Shown: positions 11,846 to 23,512 of the stretch, piece after piece
Layout of the letters: every line of letters begins with the position of its first letter
How positions within the stretch are numbered: the first letter of the stretch is position 1
Assembly (NCBI GenBank): GCA_963995505.1
Contig: OZ023180.1
Location: 11,918,689 to 11,982,688 of the forward strand
DNA: 64,000 bases
Reading direction: 5' to 3'
Origin: Hypericum androsaemum
Taxonomy: Eukaryota; Streptophyta; Magnoliopsida; Malpighiales; Hypericaceae
Notes under the pieces: generated by a model
The model's input: the letters and a program-made list of their open reading frames with translations, nothing else
Told to the model about the DNA's origin: nothing
Database searches by the model: none
Program-made: the position numbers and the translations under genes

Positions 11846-11993
11846 CGCATTCACATCAACATGAAGCTCTTCAAACCATGCAGTTGCATCTCTCTCTGTA
11901 AACACTGGGAATGTATATACAGGCAAGGGCAATAAGGTGTGGCGGATATATATGAGTACAAGGTCCATCTTGTATGTGTCATTCACAATTCCC
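11846..11993 (-). CDS. Orphan host exon, unidentified protein
   Basis: On minus, an acceptor (ACGTGCAG) precedes 11993 and a consensus donor (GTAAG) follows 11846. The 148 bases are open for 49 codons in one phase, with phrases KMDLVLIYIRHTLLPLPVY and ATAWFEELHVDVNA. Good splice signals on both sides and a fully open frame suggest a real internal exon. I do not recognise the protein. No neighbouring exon is evident: the copia element at 5.6-11.7 kb lies downstream and a second copia element (12.5-16.7 kb) upstream, so the gene is probably interrupted. Confidence 0.45.
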
Positions 11994-12509
11994 CTGCACG
12001 TTAAAGGTTACCAATAATATTCAACATGCCACTTGCCCCTACAATCTCAACAGGATTTGTCATCAACATGCATCTATTTGTAAGCATCTATTTGTAAGAA
12101 GTGCTATTATGTTCTCAACATGATATCTTTTGAAAGTCGGCTATCTTCAGGGTGGTATCAGAACTCTGGACTATTATCCCTACAATCTGTTGCTTAGATA
12201 ACTTCCAATTATTTTATGCTACCGTCAGGGATCCTCAAATTCTTCCATCAGCTTTTTCAAGTAAACAGGAGTCGTTGAGAAACCCCTTTGATTATTCAAG
12301 TATTGCCCCTCTGAAATACATGTCCTAATAGTTACTACTCTTCTCCAACGATATTATGGATACCCTTTGAGCATTATTATGAACTGCTTAACAAGTAAAA
12401 GATAACAATTACGGGTCCGGTTTCATGTGTCAAATGACTCGTTTGTTTCTTGACATTAGTTTTCCGAAAGTTCCACTTGAGCTTCTTCCATTTCTTAGAG
12501 TCATGATTA
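11994..12509. other. No gene seen; possible intron
   Basis: AT-rich sequence without conserved coding content between the orphan exon and the copia LTR. It could be intron of the gene on minus. Confidence 0.35.
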
Positions 12510-12516
12510 ATGGTAA

Positions 12517-12760
12517 TGGAAGGTTCTGAGAATATCTTCTTACCTTAACTGAAGCACCAAATCCGCTGCAGAATATTGCCATATCAGTCAGGCCCTTGAT
12601 TCCAGCAATGGCTAGCACAAGATCTGCATCCAATCAAGCACTTAATAACAACTAGATGATCTGCAGAATAATAAAGATCCTATTCTAGAACCCTCTATTG
12701 ATACGTATAAATGTACATCACAGCAATTGTAATTACTATCAAAAAGTCAAAGTCTTTACG
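12517..12760 (+). repeat. 5' LTR of the 12.5-kb copia element
   Basis: 244 bp, starting TGGAAGGTTCTGAG and ending AGTCTTTACG, directly before the iMet primer site. It matches 16419-16659. Confidence 0.85.
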
Positions 12761-12773
12761 TGGTATCAGAGCC
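12761..12773 (+). other. tRNA-iMet primer binding site
   Basis: TGGTATCAGAGCC, complementary to the 3' end of initiator tRNA-Met, adjoins the 5' LTR. Confidence 0.85.
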
Positions 12774-12827
12774 ACAAACTCTAACTGAAAAAATTATCCA
12801 TCTTTCTGTCCAGAAAAATCTAGCTCG

Positions 12828-13898
12828 ATGGCAGCAGCCAAATCAGTTTCCTCCCTTCCCAACCCCTTCAATCAGCTCTCAAAAAAATTGAATCCTCAAA
12901 ATTATCTCACATGGAAGGCTCAAATGGAGCTTCTACTCAACAGCTACGACCTGTATGAGCACATCGATGGCAGTCTTCCTCAGCAAGAGAAGATGGTTAC
13001 TGCTACACCTGGTGGCCCTGTGACTCCCAACTCGGAGTATAAGCATTGGTTCAAGCAAGACTAACGTACGATTTCTCTCCTCATCTCCTCCGTCACTAGC
13101 GCTATTCTTTCCCAAGTCGTTGGCTGTAAAACCGCTAACGAGGTGAGGGTTCGTCTCAATCTAATATATGGTTCTGGTTCCCCTGCTCAAATCACTCATC
13201 TCAAGAAGAGCTTCTACGCCCTCAAGAAGGGCACCAACACCATCGATGCCTACCTCACCCATGCCAAAGGCATCGTTGACCAATTGGCCGCCTTTGGTGA
13301 ACTGGTCTCTGAGCGGGTTCTTGCTGAACAAGTCATTCATAGACTCGATGATGCCTATCATCCATTCGCCCGGTCCATCAAAGTTTGTCCAGATGCACTA
13401 TCAATCGATGACCTTCACTCTCTCTTGCTCAACGAAGAACAGAATCTTCAGAGCTCAATTTATCTAGCCACACTTGTTCCCTATGTCAATTACGGTGCCA
13501 AAATGGCATCTCGTGGTGGTCGCAGCGGCCGTGGTGGCGGTGGTCGCGGCCGCTCATCTTCTTCCTCTTTGGCTGGGCGTGGAAGTTATCCTGGACTAGG
13601 GTATGGACACAACAGCGCTGGGCTTTTAGGGCCAGGCCTATGCAGACCTTCTCCATCAATTGCTTATGGGCCTCAAACTAATTGGAGCCCACCGATGACA
13701 TCCAATGTCACAATTGCTTCGGGTACGGACATATTTCTTGGGATTGCTCGTAACAAAAATTTGGTCAGAAAAGAGGGCATCAGATCAACCACACAACTTC
13801 ACCTCAAGGATCTTCATGGGTACTGGATTTGGATACAACATACAACATACCACATCCATGGTAAAAAACTCTCCATCTCTCATGTTGGTGCCATGTAA
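12828..13898 (+). pseudogene. copia GAG with CCHC knuckle
   Basis: The ATG at 12828 opens a copia GAG (LNPQNYLTWKAQMELLL near the start). A TAA follows FKQD at 13062-13064, after which the same frame continues from 13065 to about 13495. A Gly/Arg/Ser-rich tract (13504-13590) follows. A perfect CX2CX4HX4C knuckle (CHNCFGYGHISWDC) sits near 13707-13750, with a TAA right after it. GAG packages the element's RNA; the knuckle contacts nucleic acid. One nonsense change interrupts the capsid part. Confidence 0.8.
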
Positions 13899-14034
13899 CT
13901 TCCTTTGTCAAAATCCTTGGTTTCGCTTAAAAATGTTCTTTGTGTGCCAAAGTGTCGCACTAATCTTATTTCTCTTAGTGCACTAACCCAGGATAATAAT
14001 ACTGTTGCGAATTTCAGGCTCTGACAAAATATTT

Positions 14035-16400
14035 TCAAACTAATGGGATTTTGTATTGTGTGTCATGCCCTTATACACCCGAACAAAATGGGTGTGCAGA
14101 AAGAAAATATCACCACATTGTTGAAACAAGCCTTTCCATCTTGCATCTTGCATCATGCATCCATACCACATCATTTTTGGTCTCTTATTATTTATTCTTC
14201 TACTTACATCATAAACCGCATTCCGACACCATTATTACAAAATTATTCTCCATATGAGCATCTTTTTGGTGACCCACCAAAATCGATAAATTTATGTTTT
14301 ATATGATGCTTGTGTTATCCATGGTTACGACCAATAACCAAAAACAAACTTGAACCTCGCTCTTCTCCTTGGGTCTTTATGGGATATAGCCACCAACGTA
14401 AAGGTTATTGCTGTTATAATTGAAAAGCCATAAAATTCATATAGCTCACCATGTTCTATTTGATGAATCGGTCTTCCCTTTTGCAGACCCAAAATATCGT
14501 GGTTCGAGTCGACTCAAATCCAATACCCATGACCCAAAGACAACAGATCACGGCCCTCTAAATTTCTTTTTCCCACCGGTTGGGCCAAACCCACTTCCAC
14601 CAAAGCCCATGGAGTCGAGACCAATACAAAACCACCAAGCGGAACCAATAGTCGAGCAACCTACAGCTCCTTGGCCCTTACAAGTCTATCGGTGACGAAA
14701 TGCCCTAAAACCCCAACCACGTGTCGCTTTGCCACTGCCGATTGTCACTCCACTATCGTCGCTTGTCGCTCCACCTCTGCCACGTGAGCCGACTGGTGGC
14801 CACCCCATAAAAACCATGTCGAAGGCCAGGCTACAGAATCTTCCACAAGCGAACATGGCGAGCACTGCTGATCCAAAAGAAGAGGAACTTTCTTGCTTCA
14901 CAAAGGCGGTTAAGAATCCCAAGTGGTATGTAGCTATGTCGGAAGGGATACATGCCCTAGCCAACCGAACATGGACCTTGGTTCCTTGATCCCAGACTCC
15001 GAATGTACTTGATAACAAATGGGTATTTCGAATCAAACAAAAACCCAATGGTATAATTGACATATACAAGGCAAGATTGGTGACAAAGGGATTTCAGCAA
15101 AGATCGGGCATTAATTTTACAGACACATTTAGTCTGGTGATTAAGCCGGGTACAGTCTGGCTCCTGCTTTCTATCGCCATCTCTAACGGGTGGCCAATTC
15201 GACAGCTAGATGTGTCCAATGCGTTCCTCCATGGGACACTTCAGGAGGCAGTGTACATGCACCAGCCACGTGGTTTTGTTCATCCTGACTATCGTACTCA
15301 TGTTTGTCGATTGATTAAGTCAATTTATGGTCTCAAACAAGCACCACGTGTATGATTTTTGTGTCTTAAGGACGCGTTGACAAAGTTTGGTTTCTGTGAA
15401 TTCCAGACAGAGATGTCCCTGTTCTATTTTGCCCAAGGTGGTTCACGGTTATTTGTTCTACTATAGGTTGATGATATGATTGTGATAGAAAACAACACTA
15501 CCCTTCTTGGCTTGCTGCTTAAATTTTTACAGCAGAATTTTCATATTAAAGACCTGGGTCAATTTCATTACTTTTTAGGAGGGAAGTAACTTGGTAGAAG
15601 CGTGTATTACATCTATCTCAAAGGAAATACATCAACGAAATTCTCGCCTAGTCAAAAATGATGAACTGCAATGAGATACAAACTCCGGCAGCCCCTGTTC
15701 AGAATGAATCCAGCAATAACAAAGTGTGTGATCCTACACTATACAGACATATCATGGGGAGTCTACAATATTTGGGCATTACACGCCCTGTACTAACATT
15801 TGCTGTCTGAAGGGCTTCGTAAGCGATGTATGATCCAACACCTTCAAGCTGGGCTAGAGTGAAGCGAATCCTGAGGTACCTAAAGGGCACAACAGACCAT
15901 GGGATTTAACTACATTGTAGCATGACGCATAACTTGTCTGGATTAAGCGATGCCAACTGGGCCAATGATCCAAAAGACTGTTGTTCAGCCACGGGATATG
16001 CTATTTTCCTTGGCCCCAATTTGGTCTCTTGGGCATCATACAAGCAAACATCAGTCTCCTGATCATAAACAGAGATCGAGTATCGACCTGTCACAATGGT
16101 CGCTTATGAAATTATATGGCTCTAATCAGTGCTCAAGTAGATCAAGCTTCCCTGCCGCTCACCATAAATTATTTGGTGCGATAACCTGGGTGCAACTTAT
16201 CTTTCGGCCACCCCGGTGTTTCACAGTCAATCCAAACACATGAAAATCGAATTCTATTTTGTCCGCGAAAGGGTTGCTGATGGCTGTCTCATTATGCGCT
16301 ACCCCAGCAAGGATCAGACTGCCGACGTCCTCACCAAACGTCTTCATCGGCATCAACTTGAATGAACTCTGACACAAGTTGACGGTTGTTCCACCCCCAT
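14035..16400 (+). pseudogene. copia integrase end, reverse transcriptase and RNase H remnants
   Basis: Integrase C-terminal sequence appears near 14050-14320 (CPYTPEQNGCAERKYHH). Reverse transcriptase follows at about 14910-15600 (NKWVFRIKQKPNG, ARLVTKGFQQRSG, QLDVSNAFLHGTL, IKSIYGLKQAP). The catalytic YVDD is destroyed because the Tyr codon is TAG (near 15465) although VDDM remains. RNase H pieces are at about 15940-16370 ([35 protein letters not shown]). Several frame changes and stops occur. The integrase core and protease are absent. Confidence 0.82.
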
Positions 16401-16418
16401 CAACTTGAGGAGGCGGAA

Positions 16419-16659
16419 TGGAAGGTTCTGAGAATATTTTCTTACCTTGACTGAAGCACAAATTCTGTTGCACAATATTGCCATATCATCAGGCCCTTGA
16501 TTCCAACAATGGCTAGCATAAGATTTGCATCCAGTCAAGCACCTAATCACAACCAGATGATCTGCACAATAATCACGATCCTATTCTAGAACTCTCTGTT
16601 GATATGTAAATGTACATCACAACAATTGTAATTATTATTAAGAATTCAAAGTCTTTACA
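16419..16659 (+). repeat. 3' LTR of the 12.5-kb copia element
   Basis: 241 bp, aligned to 12517-12760 with scattered substitutions and small gaps, preceded by a purine-rich AGGAGGCGG. Confidence 0.85.
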
Positions 16660-17685
16660 GATGGTTCCATTAGTTTTCCTAAACAGCATTAATAGTCCGT
16701 ATTAAAAAACATCATTAACAGTAAACCGATCAAAATCCTTGACTTCATGGATGTAAGGAACAGTTAAATGTGCTCTTAAGGTGTATGTACAGGTTTAACC
16801 ACCATGTACAGGGCTTCCACTCCTTAAATGGGGCCTAATCACAGACAAATTTGTCATCTTTTTCTTGATTCTTGTGAAAAGAGACCAGACATGGGATATC
16901 TTTGAAGCATTCAACGCAATGCAAATTAGTTCACTGGTGTCAATGTCATGTAATAAAATATTAGTGCAAATTAGGAGACAAATGTTCTTTTAGCTATGGA
17001 GCCCCGCGTAATCATTCAATTATAATGCATTGTTTACACAAAAGAGGAAGAAATCCAGAGCCAAGGTAGGCCTCTCTAACAGTTAAAAAGTAGAAAAGTT
17101 TTAACTTACTAATAAGCCACCTTTCTCTGTAGAAGATAAAGAGATTTTAGAAACTTGGACCTACTGTCCAATTTGATCATGTTCAAAAAAAGTTTGCAAT
17201 GTACATTCTCTTGTTTAAGGGATGAAAAAGAAAACTAATGCAACATTAGCAAGCTTCTGATACGAAAAACATCAACAATTGATCAGGAAACTCATGGATT
17301 TAGTGGATAAATCGGTTCTTGATGACTCAGATATACAATGGTTTCATAATAGGAGTTATATGCAGACAGATTTTTCTTCTTTTGCTTTTGATGCAAGATC
17401 TATATTTTAAAGTACAAAAGCAAATTCCAGAGCAATAATGTCAAGTAACAGACAAGAAGTGTCATTTTTACATTTTCAAGAGTTGTGTTAGGATTTTCAA
17501 CCTCAGTCGTAATGATCATAGTGGCCACTGTAATCTTGTGATTTAGTAACCTCAAAAGATAGATGCTACCTTTTAGAATTAGAATCTTTTACTTCCACAG
17601 GTTTCAATCCTGGTCCTAGACTTCAATCATCCCTAGACTAAGAATTAAGGTTCTAACTACTCAAGTCCTTTCATAATAATGAGTA
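16660..17685. other. No gene seen; upstream region of receptor kinase pseudogene
   Basis: About 1 kb, AT-rich, without a recognisable coding sequence or repeat. It may hold the former promoter of the receptor kinase that begins near 17686. Confidence 0.4.
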
Positions 17686-20600
17686 ATGAGTAATAGAATG
17701 ATTGTCAGACAGACAACAATGGCATCTTTGTTCTCTCCAAAACAAATGCTTTCTCTTTCTTTCTTGCTCTGCCAGCTTCTTTACAGTCCATTTCTCCTGC
17801 ATTGCTCGGCAAGAGACACCATTACGAATAACAGTTCTCTATGCGACAGCATATGGGAAACTCTAGTTTCCCTAGAGGGGAACTTTGAGTTGGGATTCTT
17901 TACTCCTAATGGAAGCTCTAAGTGGAGGTACCTCGGCATTTGGTATTACTCGTCGAATCCTCCCGTGTGTGGATTGCCAACAGAAACAATCCACTTTCGA
18001 GTACTACTGGTACTTCTGTCTTTAGAGAAGATGGCAATCTAAAGGTAATGGATGGTGGTGGAAGGCCTTATTGGTCAACTAACCTCAAACCATCCACCTC
18101 TATAAATAGGAAAGCCAGGCTGATGGACACAAGCAACATGGTGATCAGTGACAAAGACAAAAATGATGGCTCGGAGAGAATCGTTTGGCAGAGTTTTGAT
18201 AACCCAACTGACACATTTCTTCCTGGTATGAGGATGGGGCAAGGAGTGGCATTGACTTCATGGAGAAGTTACGACTAACCCGCATCAGGAAACTTCACGT
18301 TCGAGCTGGATCAGGAAGCAAACCAGTTTGTTATATGGAAGAGATCAATGAAGTACTGGATGAGTGAAAACTCTAGTAGAGATGGTATTTCCGGAGGAAT
18401 GCCTTCTACTATATCTTACTTCTTGTCGAATTTTACATCAAGTCTGTCCTACAATTTTTCTGTCCCTTTCATCACATCCTAGATGTATGCCAACACAAGG
18501 ATGGTCATGAGATTTTCAGGCCAGATTCAGTTCCTCAAGTGGGATTCTCAAAAGATTTGGTCACTGATTTGGGAAGAAGCTAGAACTAGATGCAGTTTGT
18601 ATAATGCTTGCGGGAATTTCGGTAGCTGCAATAGCTATAATGAGGTTGCTTGCAGCTGCTTGCCTGGATTTCAGCTTGCATCGCCAGAATATTGGATTTC
18701 TGGGGACTATTCGGGAGGATGCACGAGAAGCTCGCCATTGTGCAGTGATAGTAGCAAACGGGACACATTCCTGAACCTAACAAGGATGAAAGTGGCGAAT
18801 CGAGACTCTCAGTTCAAGGCTAAGGATGAACTGGAACGCAAGATGGAGTGCCTTTAATAATTGGAAATGCCAGGCATTCTCCTTTGAAGAAGTGACTGCA
18901 ACCTGTTGGATATGGTTGGAGGACCCGAGGGACCTTCAAGAGGAGTATGATGGTGGTCGCGATCTCAGTGTACGTGTTAAAATTCCAGATATAGGTAAAA
19001 CTTTTTCCTTTGGCGAATCATTTTTCGGTTCTCAGATTGATTCATTGAAGCATACTGAACACTTTTTTCAAGCTAATCAATAAAAACTTAGAAATACCAT
19101 GGTTCTAATTCAACGTAAACTTCAGCTTATGAAGGGTTGTTTTGGAAAATTTACCGTTTGCAGAATCAATCTCAATAAGTTGCGGAACATGCAGCACGAA
19201 CATCGTTCCCTATCCCCTGAGCACTGGACCAGGGTGTGGCGACCCGATGTACTTAAATTTCCACTGCAACATCTCCACCGGCCAACTTATCACCTTATCA
19301 AGTGATTAGATGGTGCAATGCCGATGGAGGAAACTTCCCTGCCAACTTTTCATCAACAGGAAGTAATGTAGTAGAAATAGCTTGGGATCCACCCTCAGAC
19401 CCCACTTGCTCCTCTATTGCAGACTGCAAGATTGGCCAAACTCAGCCTGCATTGAAACAGGAGATGGAAAGAGAAATTGCATTTGTAAAAAAAAAAATTC
19501 AGTGGGATGGCTTAAATATCAATTGCACTAGAGGTAATATAAATCACAAATCCAAGCATGATCCCGTCTACCTACCTATATCAATTGCATTCATTCTGAT
19601 TAGCTTTTGTTGTCTGTTTTGGAGAAGGTCGTCAAACTGATTTTGTCTTTAGTAGCAAATGTTTCCTTGCCTCTTGTTATTGTGATAGCTTTTTCAAGTG
19701 TAGCTGTACTTCTTGTTCTTACAAGCTACATTATCTGCATGTACTTGCGGAGAAAAAAGCTCGCAAAGGTGCAAGGTACTCATAAAACCACCATAAAAAC
19801 TAGTCTACCACAATCACTTGGTTCATGCTGCTAAATTTTTTACGTTATTTCTTGATCCAGGGACCAAGGGAATCATACATCAAAATAAACGAGCTACTCT
19901 TTATCAAAGCCAGAAACTTATCAAAGACATAATCGATTCAGGTCGGTTAATGAAGATGAGACAAAGGCCATAAATGCACCCCACTTTGACTTGGAAAGCA
20001 TACTAGCAGCAACAAAGAATTTCTCTAATGCAAATAAGCTCGGTCAAGGAGGATTTGGTCCTGCCCACAAGGTAATATTGAAATATATGCCTTGGTCAAA
20101 AGTTGATTATTATAAATGAAAGTCCCAAGTTGAAGATTGGATAGGTTGTGGTTAAAAATTCGGGTTCCTGTGAACTTCGACAACCATGCTAAGTTTGCAG
20201 GTGGAGTCGAACTTGTCGTAAAGAGGCTTTCGAGTTGCTCCAGTCAAGGGATGGATGAATTCAAGAATAAAGTAGTGTTAATCGCCAAACTTCAACACAG
20301 GAACTTTGTCAGGCTGTTGGGCTTCTCTGTTGAGGAAGATGAAAAGATACTACTCTATGAGTATATGCCAAAAATAAACTTAGATTCTATCATATTTGGT
20401 TAGTTCCTTAATTAACCTAGTAACATTCAGCCATGATGCCAATTTTGCCATCTTGTATCAATCTCTGAGCTGTTTTGTTCTTTTTCAATCCATACATCAG
20501 CATGCGATTGGAACTGCTAGAGGGCAACTGTATCTTCACCAGGGAGTCCAGGTTGAGAATCATTCACCGAGACCTGAAAACTAGCAACATTCTTCTAGAT

Positions 20601-21338
20601 GAAGAGATGGACCCCGAGATTTGTGACTTTGGATTGGCAAGGATTTTGGAGGAAAAGAGACAGCTGCAAACACAAATAGAGTAGTTGGGATATAGTAAGC
20701 ACCAAGATCAATAAGCAACCACCGGAGCTGATTTCTTAGACCTTGTCATCCTCAGCTTCTAAACCTTTAGCTTCATTTAAGGCATAACCACTGACCAATC
20801 TTGTTTTGTTTGCGAAGCGGCTACATTGCTCATGAGTATGCACCGGATGGTTTATTCTCATTCAAGTCAGATGTGTTCAGCTTCGCTGTCGTGGTTCTAG
20901 AAATCATAAGTGGTAAAAGGAGCACATAGAGTTCTACCAGGCCGAACAATCTCTGAGCCTTCTAGGCTATGTAAGTATGATGAACCATTGACATTGTTCA
21001 CACATTCATCAGTGATGATTAAAACTGCAACTAAGGTGAATTTTTAAATCCAAATGGTTTAATAGGCATGGAACCTATGGAGGGAAAAAAGCGATGGAGT
21101 TACTAGACAAGACACTAAGCAGACCTATAACAGAGAAGTATTCTTGAAGTGCTTGAATGTCGGGCACTTACGAGTGCAAGAAGATCCGGGGGACCGTCCT
21201 ACCATGTCCAATGTACTTTCCATTTCCATGCTAGGAAGCGACACTACTGCACTTCCAAGTCCTAAACAATCCACTGCTTCCCTTCAAGCAAGGCTTCCAC
21301 ATCTAGCAAGCCTGAAACTTGCTCCCAGAATGGCCTAA
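17686..21338 (+). pseudogene. G-type lectin S-receptor-like serine/threonine kinase, broken
   Basis: Domains appear in the expected order: hydrophobic leader (17755-17815), bulb-lectin domain ([20 protein letters not shown]; then, after a frameshift near 17970, [10 protein letters not shown] and IVWQSFDNPTDTFLPGM), S-locus domain (CSLYNACGNFGSCNSY, near 18595), PAN-like Cys region, membrane segment (about 19640-19750, followed by RRKK), and a kinase in pieces. Kinase pieces are the glycine loop [11 protein letters not shown] near 20040, VVKRL near 20220, [13 protein letters not shown] near 20570, DFGLAR near 20630, and GDRPTMSNVL near 21190. The APE motif reads AHE. At least four stops or frameshifts lie in exons. 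Such kinases sit in the plasma membrane and sense extracellular ligands. Intron positions match the split kinase exons typical of the family. Confidence 0.85.
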
Positions 21339-21340
21339 CT

Positions 21341-21606
21341 GTCAGTCTGGAAGATGACAGATAGCCTACTGATCAAGACTCTCTTTAGGCAAAGGGCTAC
21401 CAAAGAACGTGTTTTTATCATTTACAATCTTCTAAACTTGCTTCCTTATGGTAACTAGCATTTTTCTGATAATTATCTTGCACCTCTAATAGAATATGGA
21501 TTATTCAAGAGGCTATCTCTGAACTAGGTTACATTGTAAATGATGTTTTTATGTTATTGGGGCTTGAATCAAAATACCTAACCACTTGGACCAACTACCA
21601 TTGGTA
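21341..21606. other. 3' flank of the receptor kinase pseudogene
   Basis: No gene or repeat recognised. It runs to the CTCAG target duplication. Confidence 0.4.
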
Positions 21607-21611
21607 CTCAG

Positions 21612-22352
21612 TGATATGAATCAGATCTGCAAGAAGCCATAATTATTTAATAATTCATTTTTGCATTTCAAAGTCGATTTAGAAAGTTAATTATTTGTTA
21701 ATTTCATTTTACATGAGTTCTATTCTATTTAGAAAGTTACAAAAAAAGATAATTTCATTTTATTAGGAGTTCTAGTCTGTTTAGGAAGTCAATTATGAGA
21801 TAATCACATTTTTGAGTATTCTTGGTAGGATTAGAGTTATTTTCCTTTTTCGTTTCCCTTTTTAAGTCATATTTATCTAGTTAGAAGTTTTATTTAACTA
21901 GAATTCTTTTTGTAATAATCTGCCTATATATAAAGGCTTTATCAATGAGAAGTTTTATCTAGTTATAAAGGCTTTTTAAGTCATATTTATCTAGTTAGAA
22001 GTTTTATTTAACTAGGATTCTTTTTTTAACAATCTGCCTATATATAAAGGCTTTATCAATGAGAATGAGAAGAATAATTTGAGTACAAAAATGTGGGCTT
22101 TACTCTCTTGGTTCTTCGGAACTGTTCAAACACAGCGGAGGGATTCTGTTCGTTCACCTTCGACTTATCAAGCGGGTCTACATCACCATTTGTGGCGTCT
22201 TCATCAAATCAAGGTTCTTGTTTCCTTACAGCAGCGGGTCGAGGTTGTTCATACCGAGGTTCTTGCAAAGGTGCAAACAATGGGTCGATATTTCCACCAT
22301 TTTGAAGTAGAAAGAACTAGCTTCCGAGTGAATTCCCACGAGATTCACATCA
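21612..22352 (+). repeat. 5' LTR with duplicated promoter block (741 bp)
   Basis: Longer than the 3' LTR by about 114 bp because a block of roughly 85 bp with its TATA box (CTATATATAAAGG, at 21924-21936 and 22038-22050) is repeated in tandem. The second copy of the block follows GTTTTATCTAGTTATAAAGG. Confidence 0.88.
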
Positions 22353-22354
22353 GT

Positions 22355-22367
22355 TGGTATCAGAGCT
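22355..22367 (+). other. tRNA-iMet primer binding site
   Basis: TGGTATCAGAGCT follows the LTR after two spacer bases. Confidence 0.85.
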
Positions 22368-22424
22368 TAAGCTCTACTTCAGATCATCTATCTTTAAATT
22401 TTGTTTTTTTATCATTAGTTTTCT

Positions 22425-23387
22425 TTGTTCTTATTGTATTCTGAGTTCGAGAAAGAAAAAAAGAGAAAAAAAATTCCGAAAAAAAAGAAAGAAAGAAAGA
22501 AAGGGAGGCAGCCTAGAAAAGAAGAAGAAAGAAGGCTGTTAAAAAAAATCCGAAAAAAAGAAAAAGTAGAGTGGAAAGAAAAGAGAATTGTGAAAAAAAA
22601 GTCTTGCAACTACACAAGAAGAGATTTTGAAGCTGATTTGTCAATGCTTGATCCAAAGATTATAGAGGCCATGATGAGTGGGATGAGGCATATAATGAGA
22701 ACGGAGGTCAGGAAGCTCAGCAAAAAGGTGGACCGGATATTGTGCAAACAAGAGCAACTACACGATGTTCCTAATGTCTGTAGGGGAAAACAAATTCAAC
22801 AAAGGAAGATGAGGGTCAGAGATGAGAAAAATTTAGGAGCTGATTTTGTTGGAGGAGTCGATGTAAAGAGGGAGAACACCATTGACACTAAGCACGACAT
22901 TGAGGAGAAGGTATGTAGTTCTGATGATTTGGAGGTTACATCTGAAGAGATTATTGAAGAAGAGGTTTTGACATGGGAGAAATTTGGTGAATATTCTATT
23001 GACTTGTTTGATGGAGAATGTTTTGATGAGCATACCATGTCGCTTTTTTATTTGAGGAATATGCTCAATGAATCAGAAGTTGTGAAAGTTGTTCACATGA
23101 ACAAGTGCATAATTCCTATTGATGGTGAACATGAAGAACTTGTTGTTGCTGTTCAAAAGAAAGAGGTTCAGCCCATATCTTACATGTCTCCAGATTTTCT
23201 TGTTGAATATGTTGAGCGTAATGATTTCTTGGGAGTGAACAAGTTTGATTATATTGGAGGTTCACCGTTGATCAACATCTGGAATAGTTTGAAGTTCAAA
23301 GAATGGCTTAAACGGATTAGTAGGGCTTTGGCTTTTGAGTTGGAGATGATTTCAGATTCTTTAAGATCGAAGTACTTGTTCTGTTAG
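22425..23387 (+). CDS. Unidentified 320-codon ORF of non-autonomous LTR element
   Basis: The frame is open for 320 codons from an ATG at 22425; a later ATG near 22644 would give a shorter product. Residues 7-65 are almost only Lys, Arg and Glu, because the DNA strand is nearly all purine here. The rest is acidic and contains no zinc knuckle, protease, or reverse transcriptase motif. A helical-looking stretch follows (IIEAMMSGMRHIMRTEVRKL). I do not recognise the family. Being open inside an element with diverged LTRs suggests either selection for a protein that helps packaging, or a young insertion. It could be a diverged GAG N-terminus, but I see no proof. Confidence 0.6.
   Translation: MFLLYSEFEKEKKRKKIPKKKKERKKGRQPRKEEERRLLKKIRKKEKVEWKEKRIVKKKSCNYTRRDFEADLSMLDPKIIEAMMSGMRHIMRTEVRKLSKKVDRILCKQEQLHDVPNVCRGKQIQQRKMRVRDEKNLGADFVGGVDVKRENTIDTKHDIEEKVCSSDDLEVTSEEIIEEEVLTWEKFGEYSIDLFDGECFDEHTMSLFYLRNMLNESEVVKVVHMNKCIIPIDGEHEELVVAVQKKEVQPISYMSPDFLVEYVERNDFLGVNKFDYIGGSPLINIWNSLKFKEWLKRISRALAFELEMISDSLRSKYLFC
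22444..22605 (+). repeat. Purine tract (A/G-rich strand)
   Basis: About 160 bases in which nearly every base of the plus strand is A or G, including GAAAGAAAGAAAGAAAGG. Such tracts can form triplex DNA. Here it also encodes the basic N-terminus of the 320-codon ORF. Confidence 0.7.
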
Positions 23388-23512
23388 AACGGAAGGTATC
23401 AAGTGCAGCCACGACGTTCAAAGAGTTCATCTTGCACCAGCATGGTTGTGAATTGGCAAAAGCATGACAGATGCAAGGATTTGAGGACAAATCCATTTCA
23501 AGAGGAGGAGAA

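Larger units (their letters stand above)
12517..16659 (+). mobile_element. Decayed Ty1-copia element
   Basis: A 5' LTR (12517-12760) is followed at once by the primer site TGGTATCAGAGCC (12761), gag, a shortened pol and a 3' LTR (16419-16659) preceded by AGGAGGCGGAA. Both LTRs start TGGAAGGTTCTGAGAATA and end AGTCTTTAC. A candidate target duplication ATGGT is at 12510-12514 and 16661-16665, but its spacing to the LTR ends is not exact. Most of protease and integrase is missing, so it cannot move by itself. Confidence 0.88.
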
